Positions 20,386 to 29,315 of a DNA stretch of 64,000 nucleotides are shown here, piece after piece (position 1 is the first letter of the stretch; every line of letters starts with the position of its first letter). Made by a program: the position numbers and the translations under genes. This DNA comes from Diphasiastrum complanatum (Eukaryota > Streptophyta > Lycopodiopsida > Lycopodiales > Lycopodiaceae). The stretch covers positions 42,894,311 to 42,958,310 of the forward strand of contig CM055112.1 of assembly GCA_029204225.1 (NCBI GenBank), written 5' to 3'. A model generated the notes under the pieces. It was not told the origin of the DNA, searched no databases, and was given only the letters and a program-made list of their open reading frames with translations.

Positions 20386-21040
20386 TGTGAAAAATACAGA
20401 TCCTAAGTGGATCTAAACTCCAAGATCATTGGCTTGAATGCTTGCACTCCAAACTACATAAGCTAGGAATTGGCAACACATTCTATGCTACCTAGAATGC
20501 AAAGAACTTGATCAAAAAGCATTTATCACAAATGGAAACTTCCATAAACATCAAGTGCGGCCCAAAATAGCATTATACAGTCCATAATACATCAGCCTAC
20601 CACTTTTGGAAAGCACCTAAGATCATACACAATAGCTTGAAGACAATACACACAACAATGCTCTCAATGGAGGAAGAAACAATGACAATGATCTATTGAT
20701 CTCAATGAAGCATACAAAAGGTTTCTCCAACCTGTTCTCCACGACTTCCCTACTATTTATGGATGAGGAAGATGACTCTCTCTCCTCTCTCTAGAAGGTA
20801 CTTGACCCTAGATATTCCCTATATAGGAAAAATAGCTAAAAATGGCTTATATGACCAAAATACATCAAAATGGTCTCATTTTGAAGGGTATGAAGTTTGA
20901 CACTTCATCATACTGAAAAAATACAGTAAATAAAAACATTGTGGCCTGGTTCACACGTGTGAAACTCCAGAACCAAAACTATTTACAATTTTAGCCAATT
21001 TAGGCCTCAAACTAGCTAGGAAATGTTGACAATTTTCACA
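20386..21040 (-). mobile_element. CoF 5' LTR
   Basis: 655 bp, near-identical to the 3' LTR; holds the promoter. Palindrome TTCACACGTGTGAAA near 20,950. Confidence 0.95.
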
Positions 21041-21045
21041 GATAT

Positions 21046-21656
21046 TGTATCATCAAAAGTATGCTCTTAGACTTAGTAAGAGCAAGGTTGAGCTTGTTGC
21101 TCAAAATTTGAAAAATCATGTTTTCACATGTTTTGAGGCAAATTGTAAACTTCTCTTCAGATTAAGTAGTGAAGCATCCAAAGAGGACACTTACATCCTT
21201 GAGCAAGTATTTAGCCTCAAGAAGATCAAGATTTCATTTGATATCAATATTAGATTTATCATGGATATAGTTCGTTGTATGTGAACTAGTCAAGCTAGAA
21301 AGCATAATCTTGATGATCATCATTTTTTCACATCTTATGATCTCGATCTCTATGATCCTTATGAGGCTTGGAAGCCTTGGATTTCTCTATTTATGGTGCA
21401 GCCATCATGAAGTGGAGCTTTCAAATCAAAGGCCATCATCAAGCATGGAGGAAGCACATGGTCATAGTGGCATATTGGTGGAGTACTCTTCAAAGATATT
21501 GGCAAGAGATTTCTACCAAAGAGATCTTATCATGGATTTGGTGAAGTGCTGCTATGATGGATCCGTTTGCTGGTTTTTTACTTCATATACATTCAAAAGG
21601 ATCCACTCAAAAAGTTTCACAAATTCCTTGATCTTACCAAGCTAGTTTTTGAGGAG
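21046..21656 (+). pseudogene. RT-less Copia-like ORF, downstream part
   Basis: Continues the relic interrupted by CoF. The frame at 21,045-21,284 (YALRLSKSKVELVAQNLKNH, EANCKLLFRLSSEASKED) is clearly related to the minus-strand product of 54,512-54,934, which occupies the same place just before an LTR in CoP. Then HHFFTSYDLDLYDPYEAWK after stops. The segment ends with the purine tract TTTTTGAGGAG before the LTR at 21,657. No RT or RNase H motif is present where they would be expected. Function unknown. Confidence 0.55.
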
Positions 21657-22437
21657 TGTGAAAATTGTCAAAATCTATCTTGGTTGTTTTGTGTCTTTTA
21701 GTTTGTGAGAAAAAGATCACATGTGTGGAGCATGTTCCCACATGTACAAAAAGTCAAAATAGTTTATGATGTTCACTTTAGGGGTATCACAAAGTTTTTA
21801 TATCAAGCACCTTGGTGTAGAATTGTGATAGGGCCAAAAATTGGCATAGATGGCAAATTGGTCAAATCCACATGTAATGCCAATATTGAGCCAAAAGTCA
21901 TTTGTGATGCAAACTCGAGCTATGTAGGCTAGTAAATAGAATTGTGACACTTGTATTAATGTAGTTTGTTGAGTGATGAAGTCAAAGTGTTGGCTTTGGT
22001 CAAGGGGTCCAATAGGAATTGAGAAATCTTGAAGAAGGGTCCAATAGAATTGTAGGATGGATGCATCACTCATCCAATAACATTAGAGAGGCTAGGATTA
22101 GGGGTCCAATAGCATGCAAGGAGGACTCTCCATGAGTTTTATATGTACTTCATTTGTGAATCCTAATGCAAGTTGAGTTTTTGAGTCAATCTTTGTATGG
22201 CGAGATTTGCTTGTTCAATCTTCTCTCTCTACCCGAGTAGAATTAGATCTATTCTCTCTCTACCCGAGGAGAGGAGCTTAATTATTACTTAGGGTTTTCA
22301 AGAAGCACTTCCTCTCATGTGTATGTACTTTGGTCATCAACAAGCATCCATATTTGCCTCTATGCCTTGGGTGTTTTTGATCTAGATCTTGGAAATCAAT
22401 CTAGAATCCATCAACAAGTACATAAGCTTGCTTAGGA
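21657..22437 (+). mobile_element. Copia-type 3' LTR, 3'-truncated
   Basis: Starts TGTGAAAATTGTC and carries two CTCTCTCTACCCGAG boxes (~22,225, ~22,254). Breaks off into RepB at ~22,437 before the expected CA end. Related to the solo LTR at 376-1050. Confidence 0.7.
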
Positions 22438-23300
22438 GAATACAGAATTGCAATTAGGAGTTATTGACCCCTTACCCGAGTACGTCTTAGAAAACATAAA
22501 TGATATTATGAAAGACTCTGGGAGAGATCCTCGAGTACTGTATGATAGAGAAGTTATAGCCCAAGAACTCCATAAACAAGCTAGGTACTAGTATCAAGAA
22601 CCGTACATCTCAAGAAAGCGAGGGGCATATAACCCTTTATAGGCTATGCCTCTGGAGGCCTAGAAAACCTCTATTAGCCGTAAAGGTATGGATTGGTTGA
22701 TAAAACATGCTAGGGATCATCTGGTTAATATTAGTTTCAGGACATGTCCAATCATCCTCATAGTAGCACGACACTGAACATATGGTGTCGCTATATCCGG
22801 TTATGTTGTTTTCTTATCAGCATTGATCCCCGGGGTAGAAGATACCATAACATCTATCAGTCATCTCCTCATATTTGTATGTGAAGGACATAGAAGATTA
22901 CTCGGATATTGTCAAAGGTTGTGAGATTTTGGCATACATAAAGAGCAACTATCGTATGTTAATCAACAGTGATAGTTTGCTAATCAAAAATTACAATGTG
23001 CTTGTCAATAATTGTAACATTATGTGTAACACACTAGAAATGAAAACTTTGCACTCAAGGGCTCTATATTAGAACTGAATACCATAATCACTAATCTTCC
23101 GATCTCAAACCAAAATAAGTTAGAATCATTGGAGATTTTACAATTCAAAAGATTGAAATCTGTTGCTGATGTAGAAGTTATCAAAAAGGCAATAATGAAA
23201 AAAGAAAACGAAAAAGGGTACGAAGAAGAATATTGATGACTTATCGTTATACAACATCAATCAAAAGAAAAGAATTCAAACTTTCAAGTATGATTGTTAT
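22438..23300 (+). pseudogene. RepB copy 2, degenerate coding repeat
   Basis: Matches 5740-6112 up to ~22,850. The frame ELQLGVIDPLPEYVLENIND continues with a few stops through KGMDWLIKHARDHLVNISF. Beyond the shared part, 22,875-23,070 reads VKDIEDYSDIVKGCEILAYI and NYNVLVNNCN, a helical, possibly coiled-coil protein, followed by ENEKG-type basic sequence to ~23,235. Possibly pararetroviral or another retroelement polyprotein; unproven. Confidence 0.4.
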
Positions 23301-23467
23301 TCAAGCTTGATTCCAACTTGTTTATTTGAACTTGTTCATTCTTCAAAATTGCCCAAAAGGTCAATCAAGAGGTCCTAGACCGGTTCAAATTAGTAGTCAT
23401 AGGCTTAGGGTAATTGTCATAGATGTATGTTCGAATTTTTTTTCTTTTGAGCACTGCACTACAGGCT

Positions 23468-23480
23468 ATTATATATATGT
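23468..23480 (+). promoter_or_regulatory. Candidate TATA box of the aegerolysin-like gene
   Basis: TATTATATATATG lies ~90 bp before the proposed start codon, a normal distance for a plant promoter with a ~60 bp untranslated leader. Confidence 0.45.
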
Positions 23481-23565
23481 ATTGAATCCGCATGGCACAC
23501 ACATAGAAGAGCCAGACATTCAAGTATTCAATTTTCAAAGGAGTCCTCAAGTGATCATCATAAAC

Positions 23566-23977
23566 ATGTCTTCTACAGTTGTGGATCCTGTTGTAAAGGT
23601 AGGAAGTCGAGTCTCGAGTACTGCAGATCATGAATCTATTCTCTTGCAAGTAACTAGTTTCTTAGCTACAACTAGTTGACTGATATGTTGTTTGTGAGAC
23701 AAACTTAATGTTTTTCTTTTTGGCGTCAGGATGGATCGGGATCGATCGTAGATCTGGAGCTGTGGGCATACAACCAGTGGGTTGCCTTTGAAATAGTCTA
23801 CCTGACTTCTAGTTCAGAATCTTTGGAAATCCGAGACACGGGACTGGTCAAGGACAAATGGTACCAATATCCCAAGAAGAACAAGGAAATATCTGCTCCC
23901 AATGGTACAATTATAAATCCTGGATCACCTGTGACAATCTCCCCTTGTGGCAGACAAAATGCTTTCTCGGGAACAGA
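23566..23977 (+). pseudogene. Aegerolysin-like gene, 5' part, broken by CACTA insertion
   Basis: Proposed exon 1 is 23,566-23,598 (11 codons, ending AAG|GTAGGAAG). An intron 23,599-23,729 has a pyrimidine-rich end and GCGTCAG acceptor. Exon 2 is 23,730-23,977, joined in phase 0. Exon 2 encodes AYNQWVAFEI, LEIRDTG, KEIS, NGTIINPG and SPCGRQNAFSGT, matching the first ~65% of the aegerolysin fold (family landmarks: AxxQWV start, a W/K-rich turn, KEIS, G.(V/I)..PG and the CGR...SGT box). Aegerolysins are small beta-sandwich lipid-binding proteins, often partners of MACPF pore formers, known mainly from fungi and bacteria. The GTFDL and WDCPWGS-type C-terminal part is absent: a CACTA terminus starts right after the SGT box. 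Not functional here. Start choice is by exon fit. Confidence 0.7.
23599..23729 (+). other. Predicted intron of the aegerolysin-like gene
   Basis: 131 bp with donor AAG|GTAGG, an AT-rich body, a CTGATAT branch-like motif and acceptor TTTTGGCGTCAG|G. Removing it keeps one frame across the join. Confidence 0.5.
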
Positions 23978-24720
23978 CACTACAAGAATTGCCACGATTT
24001 TCGACGGGATTTCCGACGTAAAATCGCGTTTGAATTTTTTCTTGAATCGAAGCGGGCGTCGAAAAATGCGTCGCTATAAGGTTGTCAGAATCCGTTGCAT
24101 TAAAAATCTGTCGGAATTCGACGCCAAGCCCAAAACTGGCAATCGGCCGATAAAAACGAACTGGAGAACATGCCACGTGGAACAAAACAACGAAAAAAAA
24201 AATTCTTTTTTTTTCTGCCACGTGTCGCGGCCATCATAATCCGACGTCCACGTGGGAAAAAAAAAACTCGCAAACAAATTTTCACTTTTTTTTTCTGCCA
24301 CATGGACGTGGGATTCCGACATCCATGTGGCCGGACCGTCGGAATCCGACGTCCACGTGGCAAAAAGAAAACCGTGTCAAAAACCAAACATACTCCAATC
24401 GACAGAAATTTGAAGTGCATACGAAAACCAAATGATTACGACAAATGACATAGATGAAACGAACTGAAAATAGATGAAGCCATACCTAGTTCTGACTACA
24501 TATGCATGTAGCCGGAAAGCGAAGAAGTGCTAGTCATGAATGCTTCAATTGATTCTACTATGTTTGTCACTTTGCTTCTGTCCTTTGCTAGGACAGAACT
24601 GCTCTCAACTAGAACAGCCATGAGGGCTCTCCCATTGACAATAAATCAGTGAGTTCTCAATGGTCGTTGATAGATCAGCTTTAGACAATAGTTGCAAGCT
24701 CCCTTTTCATGGTCGTGAAG
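23978..24720 (+). mobile_element. CACTA (En/Spm) transposon, one terminus
   Basis: Starts CACTACAAGAATTGCC, the canonical plant CACTA inverted-repeat end. The next ~400 bp hold subterminal repeats in both orientations (CCGACGTCCACGTGG at ~24,240 and ~24,345; ATTCCGACATCCATGTGG; GTCGGAATTCGACG; GCCACGTG). The matching 3' terminus TTCTTGTAGTG is not in the window, so the element is truncated by the Copia sequence near 24,720-24,830. A minus-strand frame ending at ~24,496 (ESSSVLAKDRSKV, SSLSGYMHM, stop) may be the transposase or accessory C-terminus. It split the aegerolysin-like gene. Confidence 0.8.
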
Positions 24721-24726
24721 GCTCAA

Positions 24727-25018
24727 TTAGCTGAGTCTTTGATCTGACAACCAGCTTAGTGATGGCTTTCCTTCATATCTAATACTCATAGGCATAGTGA
24801 AGGCTTGCAAAGTAGTAACAGCGATGAGGCCAAAATTGGAAGATAATTGGCTCAAGGCGTAAACAGAGAAAGCCAGATCGGGTTTGGTACAAATTGTGAG
24901 GTACATCATACTACCGATTAAGTTCTGGTAGGGTATACTTGCCATCTTCTGTTCTTTCTCTTCCATTTTTGGGAAATCCTGCTTCGTGAGCTTGGCTCCA
25001 GCTATCATTGGTCCAGCT
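24727..25018 (-). pseudogene. CoT RT fragment
   Basis: Minus-strand PMIAGAKLTKQ, IPYQNLIGSMMYLTICTKPD and AFSVYALSQ, the RT C-terminal block of Copia. Fused upstream to a CoT LTR piece and downstream (about 24,830) to non-Copia sequence. The preceding LTR directly joining RT implies a large internal deletion, as also seen at 61,289-61,800. Confidence 0.8.
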
Positions 25019-25104
25019 CGGCTCCGCGAGTCGTTCGTCCTTTGAGTCAAGACACGTTGACTTTCACGTCGCGACAAAGTTGTAGGAGTTCACCATTTCT
25101 GACA
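25019..25104 (-). mobile_element. CoT LTR fragment
   Basis: Minus strand TGTCAGAAATGGTGAACTCC...; only the first ~86 bp of the LTR remain. It closes the pol gene on its right (25,105 onward) and opens the RT fragment on its left. Confidence 0.8.
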
Positions 25105-26289
25105 CTCCCTCTTGAACCTTGCAACTTTGCACGTTTAATCCAATTGTCTTTCTTTGCTTGGAAAAGAGTGACTTGTTAAGCGGCTTTGTGAGTAGATTTG
25201 TAGTCATGTCTTCTGATTTTATGTACTGGACCTGGAGCTCTCCTTTCGAGATTAAATCTTGAATGTGGTGGTACTTTAGAGGTATGTGTTTTGTCTTTGA
25301 ATGGAAGATAGGATCCTAGGACAGATAAATGGCACTTTGAGAGTCCATCATCATCATGCATGGCCCTTCTTGTGGTATCTCGATTGCTTCTAGCATCATC
25401 TGTAGCCACACTACCTCATTCGCCACCTTTGAAACTACGACGTATTTAGCTTCACAAGAAGATTGAGCTACAAGGTTTGCTTTTTGCATATCCAGCTGAT
25501 TGCAGCTCCGCACACTATGGTACATCCTCCAGTTATGGACTTGTTGTCATCTTTGCAGCTCGCCCAACTTGCATCATTGTAGTGGTGCAGCTCAAATTCT
25601 TTTATTTCATTTTCTACTCTGTAGGTAAGTCCCATATTTTGGGTACCCTTCAGATACTGTAGGATTCGTTTTGCCATTTGCCAATGTGCCATGCTAGGAT
25701 TGGAAGAGAATTGGCCTAAGGCGTAAACAGAGAAAGCTAGATCGGGTCTGGTATAAATTGTAAGGTACATCAGACTACCGATTAGGTTTTGGTAGGGTAT
25801 ACCTGCCATCTTCTATTCTTCCTCTTCCCTTCTAGGTTCGTTTTGTCGCTGCTCGAACTTTTCTTGTTCATGGGGTTGATCCTCTGTTTTCTGCTGCTCT
25901 GGAGTCTCCGGTTCTGATTCTGATTTGATGTCTGTCCTCGGTCTCCCTCTTGAATGGGAAACAGTGTGAAGATCTCATGGCCTCTTTCGTATTTCAGTCC
26001 AGGGAATGTGGACTCATCGAACTTCACATCTCTGCTCAAAACAAACTTTTTCGTTGTTGGGTTGTAGAGCCTATACACATGTGTTCTATTCGAGTAGCCG
26101 ACCATGATTGTTTGCTTAGATTTGTCATTGAGCTTGCTTCTTTTTTCTTTTGGAATGTGCTTGCTGCATATCCAAACACTTGTACGTATGACAGATCAGG
26201 CTTTCTGCTTGTCTACATTTTGTATGGTGTTTTGTTTTCCAGCATTGTCATTGTAGATCTGTTCTGCAGGTGTACATCTGCAACTATTG

Positions 26290-26385
26290 CCTCAGCCCAG
26301 AACTGACTTGCAAGTCAGTTCTGGCCAAGTTAGTTCTGGCCAAGTCAATTGCCAAGTCAGCCTAGAACTGACTTGGCAATTGAGC
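26290..26385. repeat. Hairpin cluster inside integrase
   Basis: A perfect 26-bp palindrome at 26,298-26,323 (arms CAGAACTGACTTG) is followed by a 15-bp stem with 7-bp loop at 26,346-26,382 (CAATTGCCAAGTCAG). All are amplified from the GCCAAGTCAGTTCTGG motif that encodes LPSQFW in the integrase frame. Typical of replication template switching. Confidence 0.85.
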
Positions 26386-26649
26386 CTGTGCCATAATGCA
26401 TATGGCTCCTTCGTCTAGTGTTCTGTTTCTTCTTTTTGCAACAACATTGTATTCTGGTGTGTATGCAGGAGTAAACTGGTTTTCAATCCCTTGTTCTTCG
26501 CAAAATCTTGAGAATTCTTTACTTTTATATTCACCTCCATTGTCAGATCTAAGGATCTGTATCTTTTTTGAGGTGTGTCGCTTTGCAAATGCCACAAACT
26601 TCTTGAAGGAATCAAACACTTTGGATTCATTTGAAGAACTCATTATAGC

Positions 26650-27030
26650 AAAATGGTGTTAGATAGAACCATAGAAATCTGTATTGATCAAAGAATAGCC
26701 ATTTGATAACATTCAATACAAATCTGCAATGCACCATGGATTTCCAGTGAAGTACAGCACCTGCACTACCATTCTAGATTATAGAGAAATAAGAGAAGCC
26801 ATAATGCCCTCTAAAAACACCAAAACTAATCTATCTCCTACAACTCAAAATGCGAATGTCTGAATGTTGAGAATTAGGAAAAACTGGAAAATAGGGTGCC
26901 CAATAGCCAGTAGAATGCTGCCAAAACATGATCAGTAGTTAGAACGACCATAAAGAAAAAAGAAAGTTCATTGAAAAGAAATACAGTCCAATTGCTGGCT
27001 GCAGGAGATGTGCTGACTGACTGAAATCCT
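26650..27030. other. ~385-bp insertion in integrase, unclassified
   Basis: Lies between integrase codons for YYLKN and SSNESKVFDSF, which should be nearly adjacent. No terminal repeats, target duplication or coding motif recognised. Could be a SINE-like or filler insertion. Confidence 0.55.
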
Positions 27031-27124
27031 CCATTCTTCAAGTAGTAGATCGTGGTCATCCGGCTGTAATCATCTACGAACGTTAGAAAGTATCTCGAAC
27101 CTGGAAGCGAATCCGTCTTCATTT

Positions 27125-27854
27125 TGTGAAGATTATTAAAATATTATCTTCCTATCTTGAGTTTGGGGTCATGTCCATGATGATTTCCACTAAAATTCAT
27201 GTTGTACATAAAAGGAGTGTGAATTGAGCACATATCCTTCTAGTGTAGCTCAAATTTGAGTTAGATAGGTTCAATTATGATGACATGTAGATGTTTAGAT
27301 AGCATGCAAAGTCTTATTGTATGCATGCAAGCCACATGCAATCAGTGCATGCAACATGCAAAGTAGTTTCAGTGATCTACACATGTCTAGGCAGTTTCAT
27401 GAGTTGACATGCAGTACATGCAACATACATGCATGCAGTTACACATGTGGATCTTTGGTAGGTGGATTAGTTCAGTTAAGTGGACTTTTCATGCAACTCC
27501 ACTATAGGAATTCGAGTCTCTCTCATGTAGGAAAAGATGGGCATGTTTTGTCACATTGTGAATATTGAGATTTTGGTGTTTTGGACTCATTCTCTCTCTA
27601 CCCGAGTTTTCTATGCTTGATTTTCTCTCTCTACCTGAGAGCAGCCTCTTTTTCCCATACTGAACACTTAGAATTTTTTCTAACATTCATTTTTCATAGT
27701 GAAGAGTTAGATTTTTTCATCTGATGTATGCCATTGTGCTCTTGCCTTAGATTTTTCAAGCATACTATTCTTTGATCAATCTTGTGCAATCAGAACACCT
27801 CAGTAAGATCCCGTAGGGTGTGTGGTGAAATTCACACGTGCTAAAAACTTCACA
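27125..27854 (+). mobile_element. Copia LTR (5')
   Basis: 730 bp, TGTGAAGATTATT...AACTTCACA, followed by the PBS. Inserted into the CoT integrase. Carries two CTCTCTCTACCYGAG boxes (~27,591, ~27,627) and TTCACACGTG near its end. Confidence 0.85.
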
Positions 27855-28297
27855 TGGTATCAGAGCTTCATGCTTTGAAGAGGTGACGGTGTATACATCA
27901 GATCATCAGTGTTTTTGCTTGTAGGAACTCGGATTTGGGAGAGGGATTCAAACTCGCTGAGAAACAAGCAATCTGAGGATCAAAAGTGGATCAAATCATG
28001 GCTAATCTGATCTAGCGGAGCTCTGTACGAATAGAGAGCCCACACGTGTGAAATCAGCCCTCATTAATGAGTGCTACTTCTCAAGGAATGATCCAAATTT
28101 GATGTTCTATAGCTTGTTGGATAGGTATTGAAGAGTAGAATGTATTGCTCTTGTTTCTAAATCAATATGATTTGTTTTTAGAAGAGTTTTAGGTAGTCAG
28201 AGATTTTGAGAGGGTACTCAACTCATGAGATATGCCAAAGTGAGCACACATCTGTCTTTTTCACCATTTTCATCAATTTTCACTGTCAATCAAGTAG
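27855..28297 (+). other. Copia PBS and leader, truncated
   Basis: TGGTATCAGAGCTT (27,855-27,868) is the tRNA-iMet primer site. The leader includes CACACGTGTGAAA at ~28,042. Cut at 28,298 by the GyA LTR before any gag. Confidence 0.8.
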
Positions 28298-29312
28298 ATG
28301 TGGTGGCCAAGTCGTTATAGATTTACACAAAAGCGATGAATTACGTAGTATAAAAGGTTTGATCATTCCCCAAGAGAGAGAATAATCTCATCCTTTGCAT
28401 GGTAAATGTATGTATGATGGTAAACAGACTAGAATGTATAGAATTCACAATGAATACCACAGCGACATAACTGGTTATCCAAAGATATTTGGGTAAATTG
28501 GCATCCAGGAACACCAATGATGAAACGATTTGGTCAAGGTCTACAATTGTAAATATTACTTTATCTTCCAGGCTCTTTAGACATCAGGTAAAAAGTCAGA
28601 ACAGACAGCAACTAGCAAATATCATCAAGCAGAATCACATTGGCTAATGATTTTTCTTAATCAAACACAAAAATTTAGTTCTTATTGCAGAAAGCAAACA
28701 AATCAAAACATCAAACAATCTCATTATCTAAATACATAGCTCATTCAGAGTTTGAAGGAAGTTCTGCTATGCTTAACAGCTTCGGCTAATTCCCTGCACA
28801 CATTGGTCAGAATTGTTACTTGCTGGTGTCGCATGAAAATCCATGTTAGAGTAACTAAAATTCAGTATAATGTAAGAAATGTGTGTGACACAAACAGAAC
28901 AGTATCACAATCAATCACAAATCATACAGAGTGTATTCGCACAATTGATAAGAAGTAATTATGTGAAAGATAGCAGAGGGAAAGAATGCTCAAGCTATAG
29001 GAACTTGCTCTTCACTCTCCATTGATACTCAGCACTGCGTAGAAATGCATATGTACAGTGGCACAAAGTGCTGTCCTTATAGGAATGTTCTTCAGCCTCA
29101 ATGTCACTTAGGAACCGTCAAATCTTGGTTCTGAACTTCTATTGCGTCTCTTATAGAACGTTGCAACTTCTACTCAAAATATGAATTTACAAAGTGCATA
29201 ATAGGCCTTTACATGAATTTAGGCACTATAGCACATTTTACATATATAGAAATTGAAATTTTTTTACAATATATGACAAAACTTGGATAATGTGAGATCA
29301 TAAGACTCCACA
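28298..29312 (-). mobile_element. GyA 3' LTR (middle copy)
   Basis: 1015 bp, plus strand TGTGGTGGCC...AAGACTCCACA. To its right is the purine tract (minus GAGGAAGGGGATA) and the 3' ORF, so this is the 3' LTR of a minus-strand GyA. Confidence 0.9.
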
Positions 29313-29315
29313 TAT

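Larger units (their letters stand above)
14610..21040 (-). mobile_element. CoF, complete Copia retrotransposon
   Basis: 6431 bp, minus strand, with two 655-bp LTRs (14,610-15,264 and 20,386-21,040), PBS at 20,371-20,385, a ~1.16 kb leader, one uninterrupted gag-pol frame, a purine tract next to the 3' LTR and TSD GATAT. The LTRs differ at one position that I could find (GAAAACAATA near 14,870 versus GAAGACAATA near 20,640), indicating a very recent insertion. It is the only element here that looks capable of transposing. Confidence 0.97.
25105..27124 (-). pseudogene. CoT pol, broken (integrase, RT end, RNase H)
   Basis: Right to left: integrase start (SLPGSRYFLTFVDDYSRMTT, 27,120-27,030), a ~385 bp foreign insert, integrase core (RSDNGGEYKSKEF and the E-box region degraded to NVVAKRRNRTL, 26,643-26,390), a hairpin-expanded segment (26,290-26,385), integrase C-term (GYSNRTHVYRLYNP, VLSRDVKFDE, ~26,105), deletion of most of RT, RT end (IPYQNLIGSLMYLTIYTRPD, ~25,800) and RNase H (HHYNDASWASC, AQSSCEAKY, MMDSQSAIYLS). 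Stops and frameshifts throughout. Not functional. Confidence 0.85.

Noticed and set aside
23823-24448. Long overlapping frames in the CACTA subterminal region
   Set aside because: They read through palindromic subterminal repeats and A/T runs on both strands; typical spurious ORFs.
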